Assembly: GCA_028023455.1 (NCBI GenBank) | Contig: JAQFVV010000032.1 | Location: 2,044,001-2,108,000, forward strand | Source: Epiperipatus broadwayi | Lineage: Eukaryota; Onychophora; Udeonychophora; Euonychophora; Peripatidae | Direction: 5' to 3' | DNA: 64,000 bases | In this document: in pieces, positions 11,900 to 22,811 of the stretch | How positions within the stretch are numbered: the first letter of the stretch is position 1 | Layout of the letters: every line of letters starts with the position of its first letter | The notes under the pieces: generated by a model | Database searches by the model: none | Told to the model about the DNA's origin: nothing | Seen by the model: the letters and a program-made list of their open reading frames with translations, nothing else | Position numbers and translations under genes: made by a program

Positions 11900-12640
11900 T
11901 TAATTTAACTGATCATCGTAATACACTGATGATGATTTAAAATTAACTTATAACAACAAATTTATCTTTATAAGCATATAGGTACCTTCTTAAAATCATC
12001 TTATGTTAAACTGGGATTTAATTATAATAATCACTAGCATTTATATACGTTTATGGTTATTTACTTAAAATACTTTTACAGTTAAAATTTAATTGACTCA
12101 ATCATTAATATTTACCAGTGATGATGAATAATCATCACAAATCTCACCTGATATTCAACTTTATATACGTTTATGGTTATTTACTTAAAATACTTTTACA
12201 GTTAAAATTTAATTGACTCAATCATTAATATTTACCAGTGATGATGAATAATCATCACAAATCTCACCTGATATTCAACTTTTCATAAACCCTTATTTAT
12301 TAAACATATTAATTATTTTTAAGATTGGATTTAATGATTATTATTTATTCAGCGATGATGGTGATCATACCTAATCCTATATTATAAAATTTAGATTCTG
12401 ATAAATCTATAATTATCTACTTGAACAGTATTATGCTTAAACGGTGTTTTAACCAGTTATATAATATTCATCGTTGACGAAGATGATCAAAAAAAAAACT
12501 CTTGGGCACAACATAATTCTAGTCTTTTATTATTAACCTCTAATTACTCAAAACTGGGTTATATATCAAACGTAATCCTTAAACATCCTTATATGTAAAT
12601 CAATATCCTACACTTAACATTTACGAGTGATGGTGATCAA
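11900..12640. repeat. Satellite-like array, period about 120 bp
   Basis: A GATGATG-type core recurs near 11,926, 12,119, 12,239, 12,354, 12,471 and 12,626, surrounded by related text (CTTATTTACTTAAA..., CAGTGATGATG..., TTAACATTTACGAGTG...). Most neighbouring units are 115-120 bp apart, with longer gaps at the edges. The central pair is identical and the outer ones are diverged. The core contains a small inverted repeat (GTGATGATGAATAATCATCAC minus its last base gives an 8-bp stem with a 5-base loop). Confidence 0.6.
12041..12280. repeat. Perfect tandem duplication, 2 x 120 bp
   Basis: Positions 12041-12160 and 12161-12280 are identical base for base, whereas the other units of the surrounding array are strongly diverged. 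Either a very recent unequal exchange or slippage event took place, or this is an assembly duplication. Confidence 0.97.
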
Positions 12641-13617
12641 TTAAAACAATAGAATCAAGGGAAGAAAAAAATATAACAATATTTTTAATAATAACTCGGA
12701 AACCAAATATGGTATAATTATATTTATTAATACTCTTCTTTTTTTATATATAAATTAAATTACTAAATATACAATTGACTCAATTAAATATATAATTAAA
12801 CAAAATATCTTAATACTATATGCGTAACCAACTAATTTTATATATCTGCTCATGTTACTACATATTTTAAAATAAGTTAGCTTAAAATGACATAAAAAAA
12901 TATTCTATTGAATGCTTATTCAAGATTTTCCCTACCTATTACATATCATAAAGGTAAATTTCATTTATGTAATGTGTGTGTTTTTTCGTTACTTTCATAC
13001 ATATGCGAAACCCTGCTCTTCAATTTGCTATATTTAAATTAACTATGCATAACCTATTTTTTGACGGGTTGGTATAAGCAGTCACACATGCACACACCCT
13101 GTGATATGTCAACATATATATTTAAAATGTGTACCCCTATATTATGGATTAATACATAAATCATATATATAAAAAATATTATTGCAACCTTGAGCAAAAA
13201 AAATAAACTATATCAAATTTAATATGCAAAAATAAATAATAAAAAAACATTATAAAGCATATATTGATAGGTTGCTCGATTATCACAATGAATAAAGAAC
13301 AATAATAAAAAAACATTTTAGTATTACAATATATAATATAAAAAAAAAAATCAAAAATAATGAAAAACTAAGTTTAATAAATTTAAATTGTGCGTGTGTG
13401 TAATGTTATGTAGTATTGAGAATAACACATTCCATAAACAAACTCTTAATGTTTCTGTATCAAAAGAAAAAAAATGCTTGACTGCAGAAATTAACTTTTA
13501 CTTTTAATAAGTAAATAAGAAAAATTTGTTAATTAAAGTTTAAAAGTTACCCGATCCATTTTCAATTCTTATTAATGTCCCAGGTTTAAATATCAGACCA
13601 TTTTCCAATTTATAGCT
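12641..13617. other. AT-rich stretch without a recognisable gene
   Basis: Only AT-rich sequence with stops in every frame. I see no repeat structure of note apart from short homopolymers and (AT)n runs. Confidence 0.6.
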
Positions 13618-13619
13618 TC

Positions 13620-13830
13620 AACTGGTTAGTTTAGTTTGTTTCTACCATTTAAAGAGTTATTGTTGACACTTTAGATAAATATGAACTGGTTGGTTTGCTT
13701 GTTCCTACCATTTTAAAAGAATTATTGCAGATACTTTAGATAAATATGAACTGGTTGGTTTAGTTTGTTTCTACCATTTTAAAAGAATTATTGCAGATAC
13801 TTTAGATAAATATGAACTGGTTGGTTTGCT
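13620..13830. repeat. Tandem repeat, about 65-bp unit, three copies plus a partial
   Basis: Units start with AACTGGTTGGTTT (first one AACTGGTTAGTTT) at 13620, 13684, 13749 and 13815, giving periods of 64, 65 and 66 bases. Each unit contains a variant of TTCTACCATTTTAAAAG and ends ACTTTAGATAAATATG. Units 2 and 3 are nearly identical; unit 1 is more diverged; the fourth breaks off into pyrimidine-rich sequence. Confidence 0.92.
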
Positions 13831-14560
13831 TGACTTTATACATTTTCTTCTCTCTTTTCTTCTTTCCTCTTCTCCCTCCATTCAAAAATGATAATCTTTC
13901 AATAGGCCAGGAGACAAAAAAGAAGCCTCTCAGATAGTATCTGTGGTTGTTTAACTTGGCCATTCTTTGGTTATTATAGACCTGTATATGAGTCTACAGA
14001 TAGAACAGTGAGCTAATCCATAGATGTGAGGCATCAAGGAACAAAAAACGGCAAAATTAGCACGGCAACCCCATTGTTTCACAAACAGCTAAAATATATA
14101 TACGTACCATTTTATATTATATTACTAACTTCTTTTAAAGGATTCAATTTAAATCCATCTCTTTAGACTAATTTTGCTGTGAAATTATTTATATGGGTGC
14201 ACATCTTCTTTTATGCTGATTTTAAAGCAAGAGTCATATTTTCTTCTTTAATTTTTATCTTTAAAACTGCCCATCTCTTTTAACTTTAAAAACAACTGTA
14301 TTTTCTCTTTTTCCAGCTTTAAAAAAAAACTGAATATTCTCTTTAACTTTAAAAATAAAACTGCCCATTCTTAATATTGTGCCTCTCTTTTATTTCCTTT
14401 TTCTGAATAAAAGAAAAAAATCTCCTCCTTCCAATAGCTGTCATTTTGGAGATTAAAGCTTGCAATCTAAAGTCAATAAAGACTTGTGTAAAATGTTTTT
14501 ATATTCATACAGCTGGGTGCTCTTTCTTTCACACGTGTGCATAGTTTATCTATTAATCTA
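13831..14560. other. Pyrimidine-rich stretch, possibly LTR-derived
   Basis: No gene. The segment is rich in CTTT and TTTCT runs, carries a moderately GC-richer middle (13,900-14,090), repeats of the form TTTAAAACTGCCCAT (about 14,270 and 14,360), and a late AATAAAGACTTGTG signal (about 14,476). That combination is reminiscent of a solo LTR with its polyadenylation signal, but I could not place matching ends or a target duplication. Confidence 0.3.
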
Positions 14561-14976
14561 CTGATCGTTTTTTACACCTTCCTTTCCATTCTGTTTTATT
14601 TTAAAAAAGATAGCTAAATAATTGAATGCTTTTATTTAATAATAAGAGAATAATATATTAAATATTATTTACTGCAACATTCTCCTCATTACTGCTTATT
14701 AACAATTATTGTTTCATAACCGTATATAACACTCACACACAAATCTATACAAATATATTAAAAAAAAATTTTTTTTTTAATTTTTAAATCTAATAACATA
14801 TATATATACATGTGGGAATGAGATACATATATGTACAATATAAATACATGAATCAATTCAACTTTTCTTTGTGTAATATATTTAAGATATATTTAAAACT
14901 TTCACCCTACCACACAACCTTAAAATATATGAACAAAGACATCTGAAAAATAAGTAGAAATAAGCTTTTTTTTTTT

Positions 14977-15047
14977 CATGTGTCAAAGCATCGGGACAAC
15001 TGCTTATAAGGCAGCTGTGCTGACCACTCAGCCACCAACGCTTGACA
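14977..15047 (-). mobile_element. Short tRNA-derived SINE insertion
   Basis: On the minus strand the insert reads with a tRNA-like 5' part containing GGTGGCTGAGTGGTCAGC, a good match to a class-II tRNA D-arm and RNA polymerase III A box, then GCCTTATAAGCAG as an anticodon-arm-like part. It is only about 70 bp, so the B box and tail are missing. The insert is flanked by direct copies of GAAATAAGCTTTTTTT (14957-14972 and 15048-15063), a convincing target-site duplication of about 16 bp. It is therefore a severely shortened SINE copy inserted by LINE machinery. Confidence 0.75.
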
Positions 15048-15312
15048 GAAATAAGCTTTTTTTAAAATAAAGTTTTCAAAAACAAGAAATTGACTATTAA
15101 TGACTAGAAATTAAAGTTTAATTATTTATTTTATAAATGTGTTAGTGATTTGAAGAAATATAGTTGAAAGATTTATGTTTAATTAATTGAAAAATATATT
15201 GTAGTAAAGCAATTATTACTTAAACTAATTGAATTATATTCTAGAACAATGTTGGGTAATAAAATTAAAATCTATCTTCTATCATCACTTTCATGGAGAA
15301 AATGACTTGTTT

Positions 15313-15436
15313 TTAAATTACTTTTGCATTTTCTTTTTGTGAATGTAGGCACTCAGAGTGATAAACATTTATTCTACAATTACTGCACAAGATTTTGAAT
15401 TGAATGACAATTGAAATAAATGAGGACCTTTTGCTT
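15313..15436 (-). CDS. Possible terminal exon with zinc-binding-like motif
   Basis: Minus-strand text preceded by ATTACAG (acceptor candidate at 15437) is open to a stop at 15313-15315 and includes LCSNCRINVYHSECLHSQK. The arrangement C-x2-C-x5-H-x2-C resembles the second half of a PHD-, C1- or Rubicon-type zinc finger. The problem is phase: joining directly to the donor at 15648 gives a different frame, which ends after KSCAVIVE. So either another small exon, another acceptor or an indel is needed, or the Cys/His pattern is accidental. No function is assigned. Confidence 0.3.
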
Positions 15437-15648
15437 CTGTAATTGGTGTATTCAAATACATTTATTTTTATACAAAATGAAAAAAAAAGTTAATACCCTA
15501 TGGAAAATCTATCCTAAAAATGACATTCATACACACACACTAAGTACTCGCAAATGATATATATGCACACAAATAATCAAAAATATTAATCCAATGAGAT
15601 GGATGATTAAGCATTTAAATATAAAAGACAATAACATGTAATACTTAC

Positions 15649-16485
15649 TTTGAGAAGAATCAGTAATAATTTTTTTATGTGTTCGGTATCCATCTTTGAT
15701 ATTTTTATACAACAAAGCAATATTATGAGCAGCAATTTTTTCATATTTCCCATCACCGGGTAATGCGACAGAACTGAATACAGAAATATCTTTTTTCATT
15801 TGTGGGATTGTTGTTGGTTTAAAAATACAATGTTTAACTGGATTTTGATTTATGTTTCCTTTCTTATAATTGGACAATTCTTTTTTCTCTTCTGATTTTT
15901 CATCAAAAATTAATTTTTTTAGGCTTTTAAAATACTTAGAATTTATTTCAGCTATTGCTGGTATGAATTTGTCAATTTTCATTATGGATAAAAACTGTGT
16001 TATAATCATTTCAAGTGATGACTGAAAATCTTTCCAGCAAACTAACTTATTTGATTTATGTACATTTTTCATTATAACAGGTTTATTATCAAATGTCTTA
16101 TTTTCAAAACTAAATGTGTTTATTTGCTTTTTTTCTATATTTCCACTATCAGTTTGATCTAATGTTTCCAAATGATTTTCTAAAGGTGATTTTTTAGAGA
16201 GACTTTCAAATAATTTTAGGTCCTCCATTTCATACTGAACTGTAGGTATTGAATTTTCTCCAACATTGGAAATATCTGAATGTTTAATGCTGTTATAATT
16301 TTGATTATCTATATATTCAATATATGATTCATGATCTACTTTTCTATTTAAAGTATCCATAAATTCTAAATTAAAACTTGATATATCCATATCTTCAAGT
16401 AAGAAATCATCCTTACATAAACCAGTATCATCTGATGAAGAAGCATCTCTTGATATAAGACTTTCTCCATGTTCTGAAGACAAAT
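15649..16485 (-). CDS. Internal exon of an unrecognised host gene, 837 bp
   Basis: This is the only long undisturbed open frame in the window that is not a transposable element. Minus-strand translation starts after a T12-AG acceptor and ends at a strong donor (CAAA then GTAAGTAT). Both splice sites lie in phase 1, so the exon is symmetric. There is no ATG where the frame begins (the first codon there is TTG), which again argues for an internal exon. The 278 or so codons are acidic and Ser/Asp/Glu-rich at the start (SSDDTGLCKDDFLLEDMD), Lys-rich in the middle, and end with a conserved-looking helical stretch (YEKIAAHNIALLYKNIKDGY). No domain was recognised; it looks like a largely disordered regulatory or scaffold region. 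Beyond the donor the frame runs into hydrophobic intron translation, which should not be taken as a membrane segment. Confidence 0.65.
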
Positions 16486-17059
16486 CTAAAAAAAAAAAAT
16501 AATGTATATAAATAAAAAAAACCTGAAGTTTATTAAATTTTATGATATAACTCTAAATATTGAAATGCTAGAATAAATTATAGTAGTATAATGATAAACA
16601 ATGGAAAACTATCAACAATGGTAATCACATGTTAATGTCTTCTATTGACTAATTGCCCTGAGAAGAAAGCACAATATATATTCATATAAAAGTACTCATT
16701 TCAACATATTATGTTAACTGATATTAGATTATATGAATAAAAACTTTCAAGTAACATCTATTGAGATATCACTAATCAAAAATCAGAAATAAATTCATAA
16801 AGCAGATTTTATTTGCTTTAAATGAAAGTATAAAGATAAAATATACGCAGTTATTTAAGACTTTTGAAAATAACATATAATATCTAATTCAATAAAGAGT
16901 TCAGTGGTGTTTTAACACACTGATTTATAAATTATAAGCTCCAGCTCTTTAATATAATCATTTAAGCTTACATAATTTTAAAGTAATCTTTACTTGTTCA
17001 AATAGTTTTCAGATAATTTTCATATGAACTCTATCATAATCTATAATATATATATATAT
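16486..17059. other. Likely intron sequence upstream of the 837-bp exon
   Basis: AT-rich, stops in all frames, with a run of T on the minus strand (A on the plus, 16,487-16,499) that serves as the polypyrimidine tract of the exon's acceptor. Nothing else identified. Confidence 0.5.
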
Positions 17060-18955
17060 TGTAATGATATACATATGCCGTTACATTATTTTAAAATTAA
17101 AATAAAGGGGAAAATAAATCTTAAATAAAATTGATTTATTAAAAACTAAAAGAAAATTAAAAGACTTATGTCTAACATATATATATCGCACAGATGGAAA
17201 ACTTTAAAAAAAAGTATTTAAAGGTACTTTTTTGTAGAAAAAAGTAAAGATCTAAAGATTAGTACTTTTAGTAAAAAGTTATATAAAAGAAAATAGAAAT
17301 AAATGTTAATTAATTTCTATTTTAAGAAGCATGTTTAATCTTAGTAAATGGAAATAATTGTTTTATTAATTGCACTTAAATAATTGAAAAGTCAGATAAG
17401 AGATATAAAAAAATTAAAGATTGACTAATGCAGCACCAAGCCATGCATGGGCCAGAAAGAAAAACATCTGGACCTTAGGATCAGTGACATCATGTTTGAA
17501 TGATCCATAAAATTTAGTAATAAGGGAGGCCTAATACTATAAAAAGAAAATTATTGAATTCATTAGTGGTTGTATTAATCTATTAATCTTGCAGCTGTAT
17601 TACGGACTCCATGAAATAGGGGTCTTGCAATAAAATTAGTTTCCTTTGCATGCACCAGTTGAGGCCTCCTGCTGAAAGTTCCTGACCCAAATATCGGCAA
17701 GCAGCGGTTTCATCTCCAAAGAGAACAATCTACATAGAATGCGAGACTTAGGATGGTCTTCCATAAACCTGCTGCAACCAGGATTCGTAAAGACTTATTC
17801 TGGGAAGTATAAAATTTTTCAATATGAACTTATAGATCGATCTCTTAAACAAACTTTTAATGTGTCAGCTAAACATAACCTTTAAAGGAACTCTTATCTG
17901 ACCAAAAATAGGATGCTAGATCAGTTCATCACTTTTTTTAATCAATCATTTCTATTTTTTCTTTATTTTTCTATTTATTAACTAAATTATTAAAATGTAT
18001 TAAATTTAAGTTGGGTGTAGATGGCTGCATAGATTCATTAAAGTTTATATTAGTTTTAAGTGGGGTTAATTTCAGACTATTTGTTTCGTAGTTGAGTCGA
18101 TGCTGGTAGAGGGATATATGGGTGTTTATATCAATGTAATGTGAAGTGTGATAGCATACAGAGCAATATGGCCAAATGAATGCATGGTCCCAAAGGTGAT
18201 CCATATTGTTGCAATGAACGTGGATGCATTTTCCCATGCCATTGATTTCCTTTTTGCTCTATGGATGGTGACTATAGGATGGCAAGATACCGCTCTCCCT
18301 CTATATGAAGCACTTCCTTTTTTTAATGTTTTATATATATAATTCCTTCACCAGACAGACGCACATCCTGTACTGGATGAGGATTATTTCTTTTAAATAA
18401 TATCACACTGCAGATGCACATTCCTGTCAGCGTGGTTTTATGTTAACATCTTCATTTTGCATTGGTTGCATCAGTATATCAAGAAGCAAGTGGTTTAGCT
18501 ATGAACTTTTAGCCTGATGTTAGGTATTTTGAAAAGTTTTAATTGCATAATCTATGTAGCGTATCTATGCTCAACATTCTAAAACAAAATTATATAAACT
18601 GTTCATCTGTGTGGATTTTAACTAAAGTATAAAATAGTAATAACAAATTAAAGTAAGATTAATTTATTCCTCAAATTTAAATTTATATATGTGTGACAAT
18701 AAATGTTTTTGTGTGTTATTACTGGCAGTGGCTTATTTTATTTTAGTATTGAAATACATTTAATAAGTTATATATTAAATCTCTGCATCTCCTTGAGCTA
18801 GTGGCATGGCTAATGGTCAATAATAAAATAAAATTAGATCTTAACAAGGTGTATCTCCCTATATTATAAATTTTCTAGGTTCGAATAGCCTAATGGCAGC
18901 CTATACGACAGATAGGGTAAGGGTCCATATACCTCAACCATTATAATATATATTT
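17060..18955 (+). mobile_element. Long LTR-like repeat, copy 1 (about 1.9 kb)
   Basis: Starts TGTAATGATATACATATG and ends CAACCATTATA, inside AT dinucleotide tracts on both sides. It is a diverged relative of 36573-38780. Shared landmarks in order are: the TGTAATG start; CACAGAT about 130 bases in; a TATAAAAAGAAAA box (17,538 here); AAATTTAAGTTGGG; TTACTGGCAGTGGCTTATTTTA just after an AATAAATG signal; and TTTCTAGGTTCGAAT near the end. A TATA-like box, a late polyadenylation-like signal and TG/CA-type ends suggest a solo LTR. The length is unusual and no internal region is seen. Frames inside it (such as 17971-18237, minus) are not genes. Confidence 0.6.
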
Positions 18956-19138
18956 ATATTAAACTGTTTACATGTAATATAAAAATTTAACAAAATTGGT
19001 GACAAAAAAAATGTAATGATAAATATATCATTAAGAAATTTCAAATATTGTTACCTGGAACCAAAATATCTGAACCTCTTAATTAAAGTCAATGTTAAAA
19101 CTTTTTCCATCAAAACTTTTCTTTCTTTCAAAATGCAT

Positions 19139-19417
19139 TTACAAATATAGATCCATTGTGTGACATAATTCATAAAGATGAAGAGATAATGGAACATCTT
19201 CAATTGTTAACATCCCTCTCTCCAAATATATCACATTCTTACTACAAATATTAAATCTCATAACTAAATAAAAATCAATCTCTTTGATAGCATATACAGA
19301 TGTCTCTTTTCCTTTCCTCTTTTCACATTCATAAAATGGTACCCGATTTTTAATTCCATATCTTGCAATAGATGATATTAAAACAGACCAAATGTATATA
19401 CCAGTGGATATTTTCAA
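19139..19417 (-). CDS. Unrecognised 92-codon open frame
   Basis: Open frame with moderately protein-like composition (for example MLTIEDVPLSLHLYELCHTM) in very AT-rich DNA, where frames this long are uncommon but not rare. It lies upstream, on the same strand, of the 837-bp exon, so it could belong to the same transcription unit. However, no clean splice-site pair was seen and the intervening 17.06-18.96 kb is a repeat. It may equally be chance or a transposon remnant. Confidence 0.2.
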   Translation of the reverse strand: MKISTGIYIWSVLISSIARYGIKNRVPFYECEKRKGKETSVYAIKEIDFYLVMRFNICSKNVIYLERGMLTIEDVPLSLHLYELCHTMDLYL

Positions 19418-19732
19418 TTACTTGAAGTTTGACCTCGTTTGCATTACTACAGTGACTTAGCCATTTCTTCTATTTTATAATTATTATGCACTATAACTCA
19501 TTAAAAACCTTTTAATATTTAAAATGTAAAGCTATATACATTTTGAACAAATAGAAGTTACTTTAAAACTAAATAATGGTTATATTTGTGGAGACAATCA
19601 GTTTTTATAGCATATAACACTCAAGTCACTGTGACAATGCAAATGAGTCCAAACTCCAGAAAACTGAAACTCTATCAGCTAGTGCATGAATTTGGCCTCT
19701 AATTTTAATTTTTCCTAGTTTGTTAAGGAAGT

Positions 19733-19800
19733 ATTTTGGCATAGTTGGTAAAGCGTTTGACTTGGGATTGGAGGGTCTCAGGATCAATTCTGGCTCTCGA
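19733..19800 (+). mobile_element. tRNA-derived SINE head
   Basis: GGCATAGTTGGTAAAGCG matches a D-arm/A-box and GGATCAATTCTGG a T-arm/B-box, spaced as in a tRNA, with a loop reading ACTTGGGATT between them. The sequence is degraded relative to a functional tRNA, and no acceptor-stem pairing was evident. I therefore read it as the 5' part of a SINE rather than a tRNA gene. Confidence 0.7.
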
Positions 19801-19916
19801 ATTTCTAATTCACAGTTAGTATCAAATTTATTCTCTGTAATATCATTATGAATTTTTTTATTTTCACAGATATTTGTAAAGATGCATTTCAATACATATT
19901 TACTACGATCATACAT

Positions 19917-21180
19917 TCTGGATATGTTCAGTACATATTTATTAATACAATTAAAAATCCTAAGGAGTTGTCAGATCATTAAATGATTGTGGTCTCGTCT
20001 TTTAATAACCTTTAATATTTGAAATAGAAGAAAGTAAAATGCTGAAAATGAACATTGATTTTGGTTATTATTATTGCATGTAATTCTTTAATTTTATGGC
20101 ATGATTGAAGTATCCAGCAAATATTCTATTATACATCTAATATTTACAATATTATTAACATGATAAATTACACATTGGAATTAAGATTAATTCTGAAGTA
20201 ATATTGATGAAATACTATTATTCTATTAAATGAACCTTACAATTCCACTTAAGCTAGGCAAAGTTTTATAAAGTCACATCTGGTTTTATCTTAACACAAG
20301 TTTAAGGTAATGAAAAAAAAATAATGTTGAAAATTTTAATAAAAAGACTTTAAGAACTTTAGTATATTCATTCATAATTACTGAATTAAGCAGGTATAAG
20401 TTATTACTGCTATTAAATTAAATGCAATAAGATAATTTTTAATTACTTTCCTGCGTCTTTTGTAGGTTTTATAACATTAGGAAAAACTAGTGATATCTAG
20501 GTTTAGTTTAAAGTAATATTGCATTTTAGTAGAAGCATTTCATGAGTGTATTAGAAACTTAGCAATAAAAGATGAATATTTTTTATTATAGTTCGCTTTT
20601 AAATTTATTTTATAAATTAAAGTTCCAAAATGGTTTTCTCTTATAATTCCAAATCTATTATAGCAATATTTATAATGCATTTTATAATTATTATAAACAA
20701 AACATTTGTAGGATAAATTATGAAATTTTAAGCTTATGAATTCCTTGACGAACTTATAATTGAATTTACTTTTGGTGGACATTTCTTTGGTATATCTTTT
20801 AGCTTGATATTGAAACATTCTTCAAATTATTAGTTGATAGTAGTAGTGTGTTCTTCCATAGGCGCAGATCAAATAAAATCTACTGCAATATTTGTAAGTT
20901 AGGCATAACAAATAATTTGTATTTAAAAAAAAATTAACGAATTTCAAATAATTTCTACACTTTGAATAAAATGATCTCCATATTTTGTTTCCTGGTAAAA
21001 AAAAAAATCTTTTTCTTCTATATGATGAGAGATGAATCAACAGGTAGATATAATAAAATCTGTGCAAGCCTATTTATATTTTTATCCAAAGGGCTGACTG
21101 TAAATCAATAACCAATCAAATTATAGTAAGTGAATATATTTGCCCAAAATTAATAAATCTTCACCTCTAAATACAAATGA
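19917..21180. other. AT-rich stretch without a recognisable gene
   Basis: Two minus-strand frames of 80-90 codons (20540-20818 and 20822-21067) are Lys/Asn/Tyr/Phe-rich, as expected for translated AT-rich DNA, and carry no motif I recognise. I do not call them genes. Confidence 0.5.
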
Positions 21181-21249
21181 TAACTAATTAAACCATTCAA
21201 CACTATTTTAGATTACAGCAAAAATAGTGTTGAATGGTTTAATTAGTTA
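21181..21249. repeat. Perfect 29-bp inverted repeat (hairpin)
   Basis: The arm 21181-21209 is the exact reverse complement of 21221-21249, with an 11-base spacer. A perfect 29-bp stem in otherwise drifting DNA points to recent formation (palindrome-generating repair or a tiny foldback element). Confidence 0.97.
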
Positions 21250-21689
21250 AAATGTTTAACTTAAAAACAATTCTAATTTCAATCTGTTGACAAACTATTA
21301 TTTAATAATAAAATATTAAAATACTTCTATGATTTTATTTAATAACATTGAAGTATTACATTAAGTGTTGTTCTTTGTAAAAATATATTTACATTAGTAT
21401 AAGTTGGTGCACTTCAGAAAAAGTAGAAAATATTAGAAAAATGTATTTAGATCGTAAACTGATAAGTGGTAAATTTAATTAAATAATTTACGTTAATTGC
21501 GATTGATAAATTCCAAGAAACATTTGCTGATTACAAATATTTTTTGATAAAAGAGTAAATTACTTTATATGGAAAAAAATTTCTACGGCACCAATTAATT
21601 AGTTTTAGACCTAAAAACACTGTATATGGAAGAACGTAATTAATTATGTAATTAAAAACTATAAATAGAGTAAGCAACAAAGTACGTTG

Positions 21690-22390
21690 TTCATTTCCAG
21701 TTATTTTGCAGAGATGTAAGTGGAAGTATCTTCAGTTAATGTGTAGCGCTCTCAGTGAAAATGTGTTCACAAGCAGCTGCTGAATAGGCTCAAAGTGATT
21801 GGGAAATGAGAGCTGGAGAAAACCGTCTGGATAGCAGCTAAAGGCGAAGTTTATTTTACAGCGAATTTCAATTGAAGTTACCAAGAGGACTTGCTATAAT
21901 TGCAGCTAAAAGCTCATAGTGACAGTAGCAGTGCTCTGATGAAACCAGATGTGTTCATGTGCAGCTGAACTGGACCAGGGCCAAAGTGTTTGGGAAACCA
22001 AGACTAATGGTAACCATTTTGAAAGCAGCCAGTCTTAAAGTTCATCAGGGGAAATGAACCAATGAGAAATATATATATAGATTGTGATATGTGTGTAGCA
22101 ATACCTCGTCAGAAGTTAATCAAAATGAACTATACATGTGTATAGTATGTTATGTGTGGAGCAATACCTCATCGAGGGAAGTTAACCATAGGAAACTATA
22201 TATATATATATTTGTGTTGCAAGTGTAGTGGACTGTTCGTTATTCTTATTATAAATTATTTTGTTTGTTGGTACTCGGAATGCATGCACTTCGAATACAC
22301 AGCAATTAGAAATATTAAAACTAATTTACCTGACAGATCATATGTGAATAGTACCACACACAATCTGGCAGAGGGCTTACACATATGTTG
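21690..22390. other. GC-richer block with internal direct repeats
   Basis: Two related segments occur: AAATGTGTTCACAAGCAGCTG followed by CAAAGTGATTGGGAAA (from about 21,760), and GATGTGTTCATGTGCAGCTG followed by CAAAGTGTTTGGGAAAC (from about 21,946). A second pair is GCAATACCTCGTCA and GCAATACCTCATCGAG (about 22,100 and 22,163). The composition stands out from the surroundings and resembles LTR or leader sequence of a retroelement, but no ends were located. The frame 22152-22391 lies inside it and has no known motif. Confidence 0.4.
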
Positions 22391-22811
22391 AATAGTTCAA
22401 ATATTTATCATTCTAAAGAGATTTATTTAATAAATTTATTGATTTTTATTTCCTAAACTAATAATCATTAGATCACACAACTGGTTCAATTCATAGATCT
22501 AATAATTAAGATTATTGTTGATCAAAATTTAAAATTTTCGCTCATAGGCTGATAAAATATGGCTTGAGAAACATCAAACCAAACATAAGGTTACAATCTG
22601 TGAGAAGTGAAGTTAAAAATCAGATGAGATCTGATGAACCTGAACTTGAAAACTATGACCTTACATTGGGAAAGTCTTTGTATATGCTATCAAAAAAGTT
22701 AATTAGTGTTATGTAGTGATTGCGTAATGGTAGTGATAAGTGCTGTAACCTTGGAAAGGGGCATTCTTATAAAAAAAAATTATATGGTCTTTTCATCTCT
22801 ATATCGTAAAG

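Noticed and set aside
15527-15648. Hydrophobic C-terminus of the minus-strand frame at 15.5-16.5 kb as a membrane segment
   Set aside because: It follows a strong GTAAGTAT donor and is best explained as translated intron.
17971-18342. Open frames of 60-90 codons within the long LTR-like repeat
   Set aside because: They lie inside repeated noncoding sequence and are not preserved in the second copy.
19733-19800. Functional tRNA gene
   Set aside because: A and B boxes are recognisable but the acceptor stem does not pair and the boxes have drifted; a SINE head is more likely.
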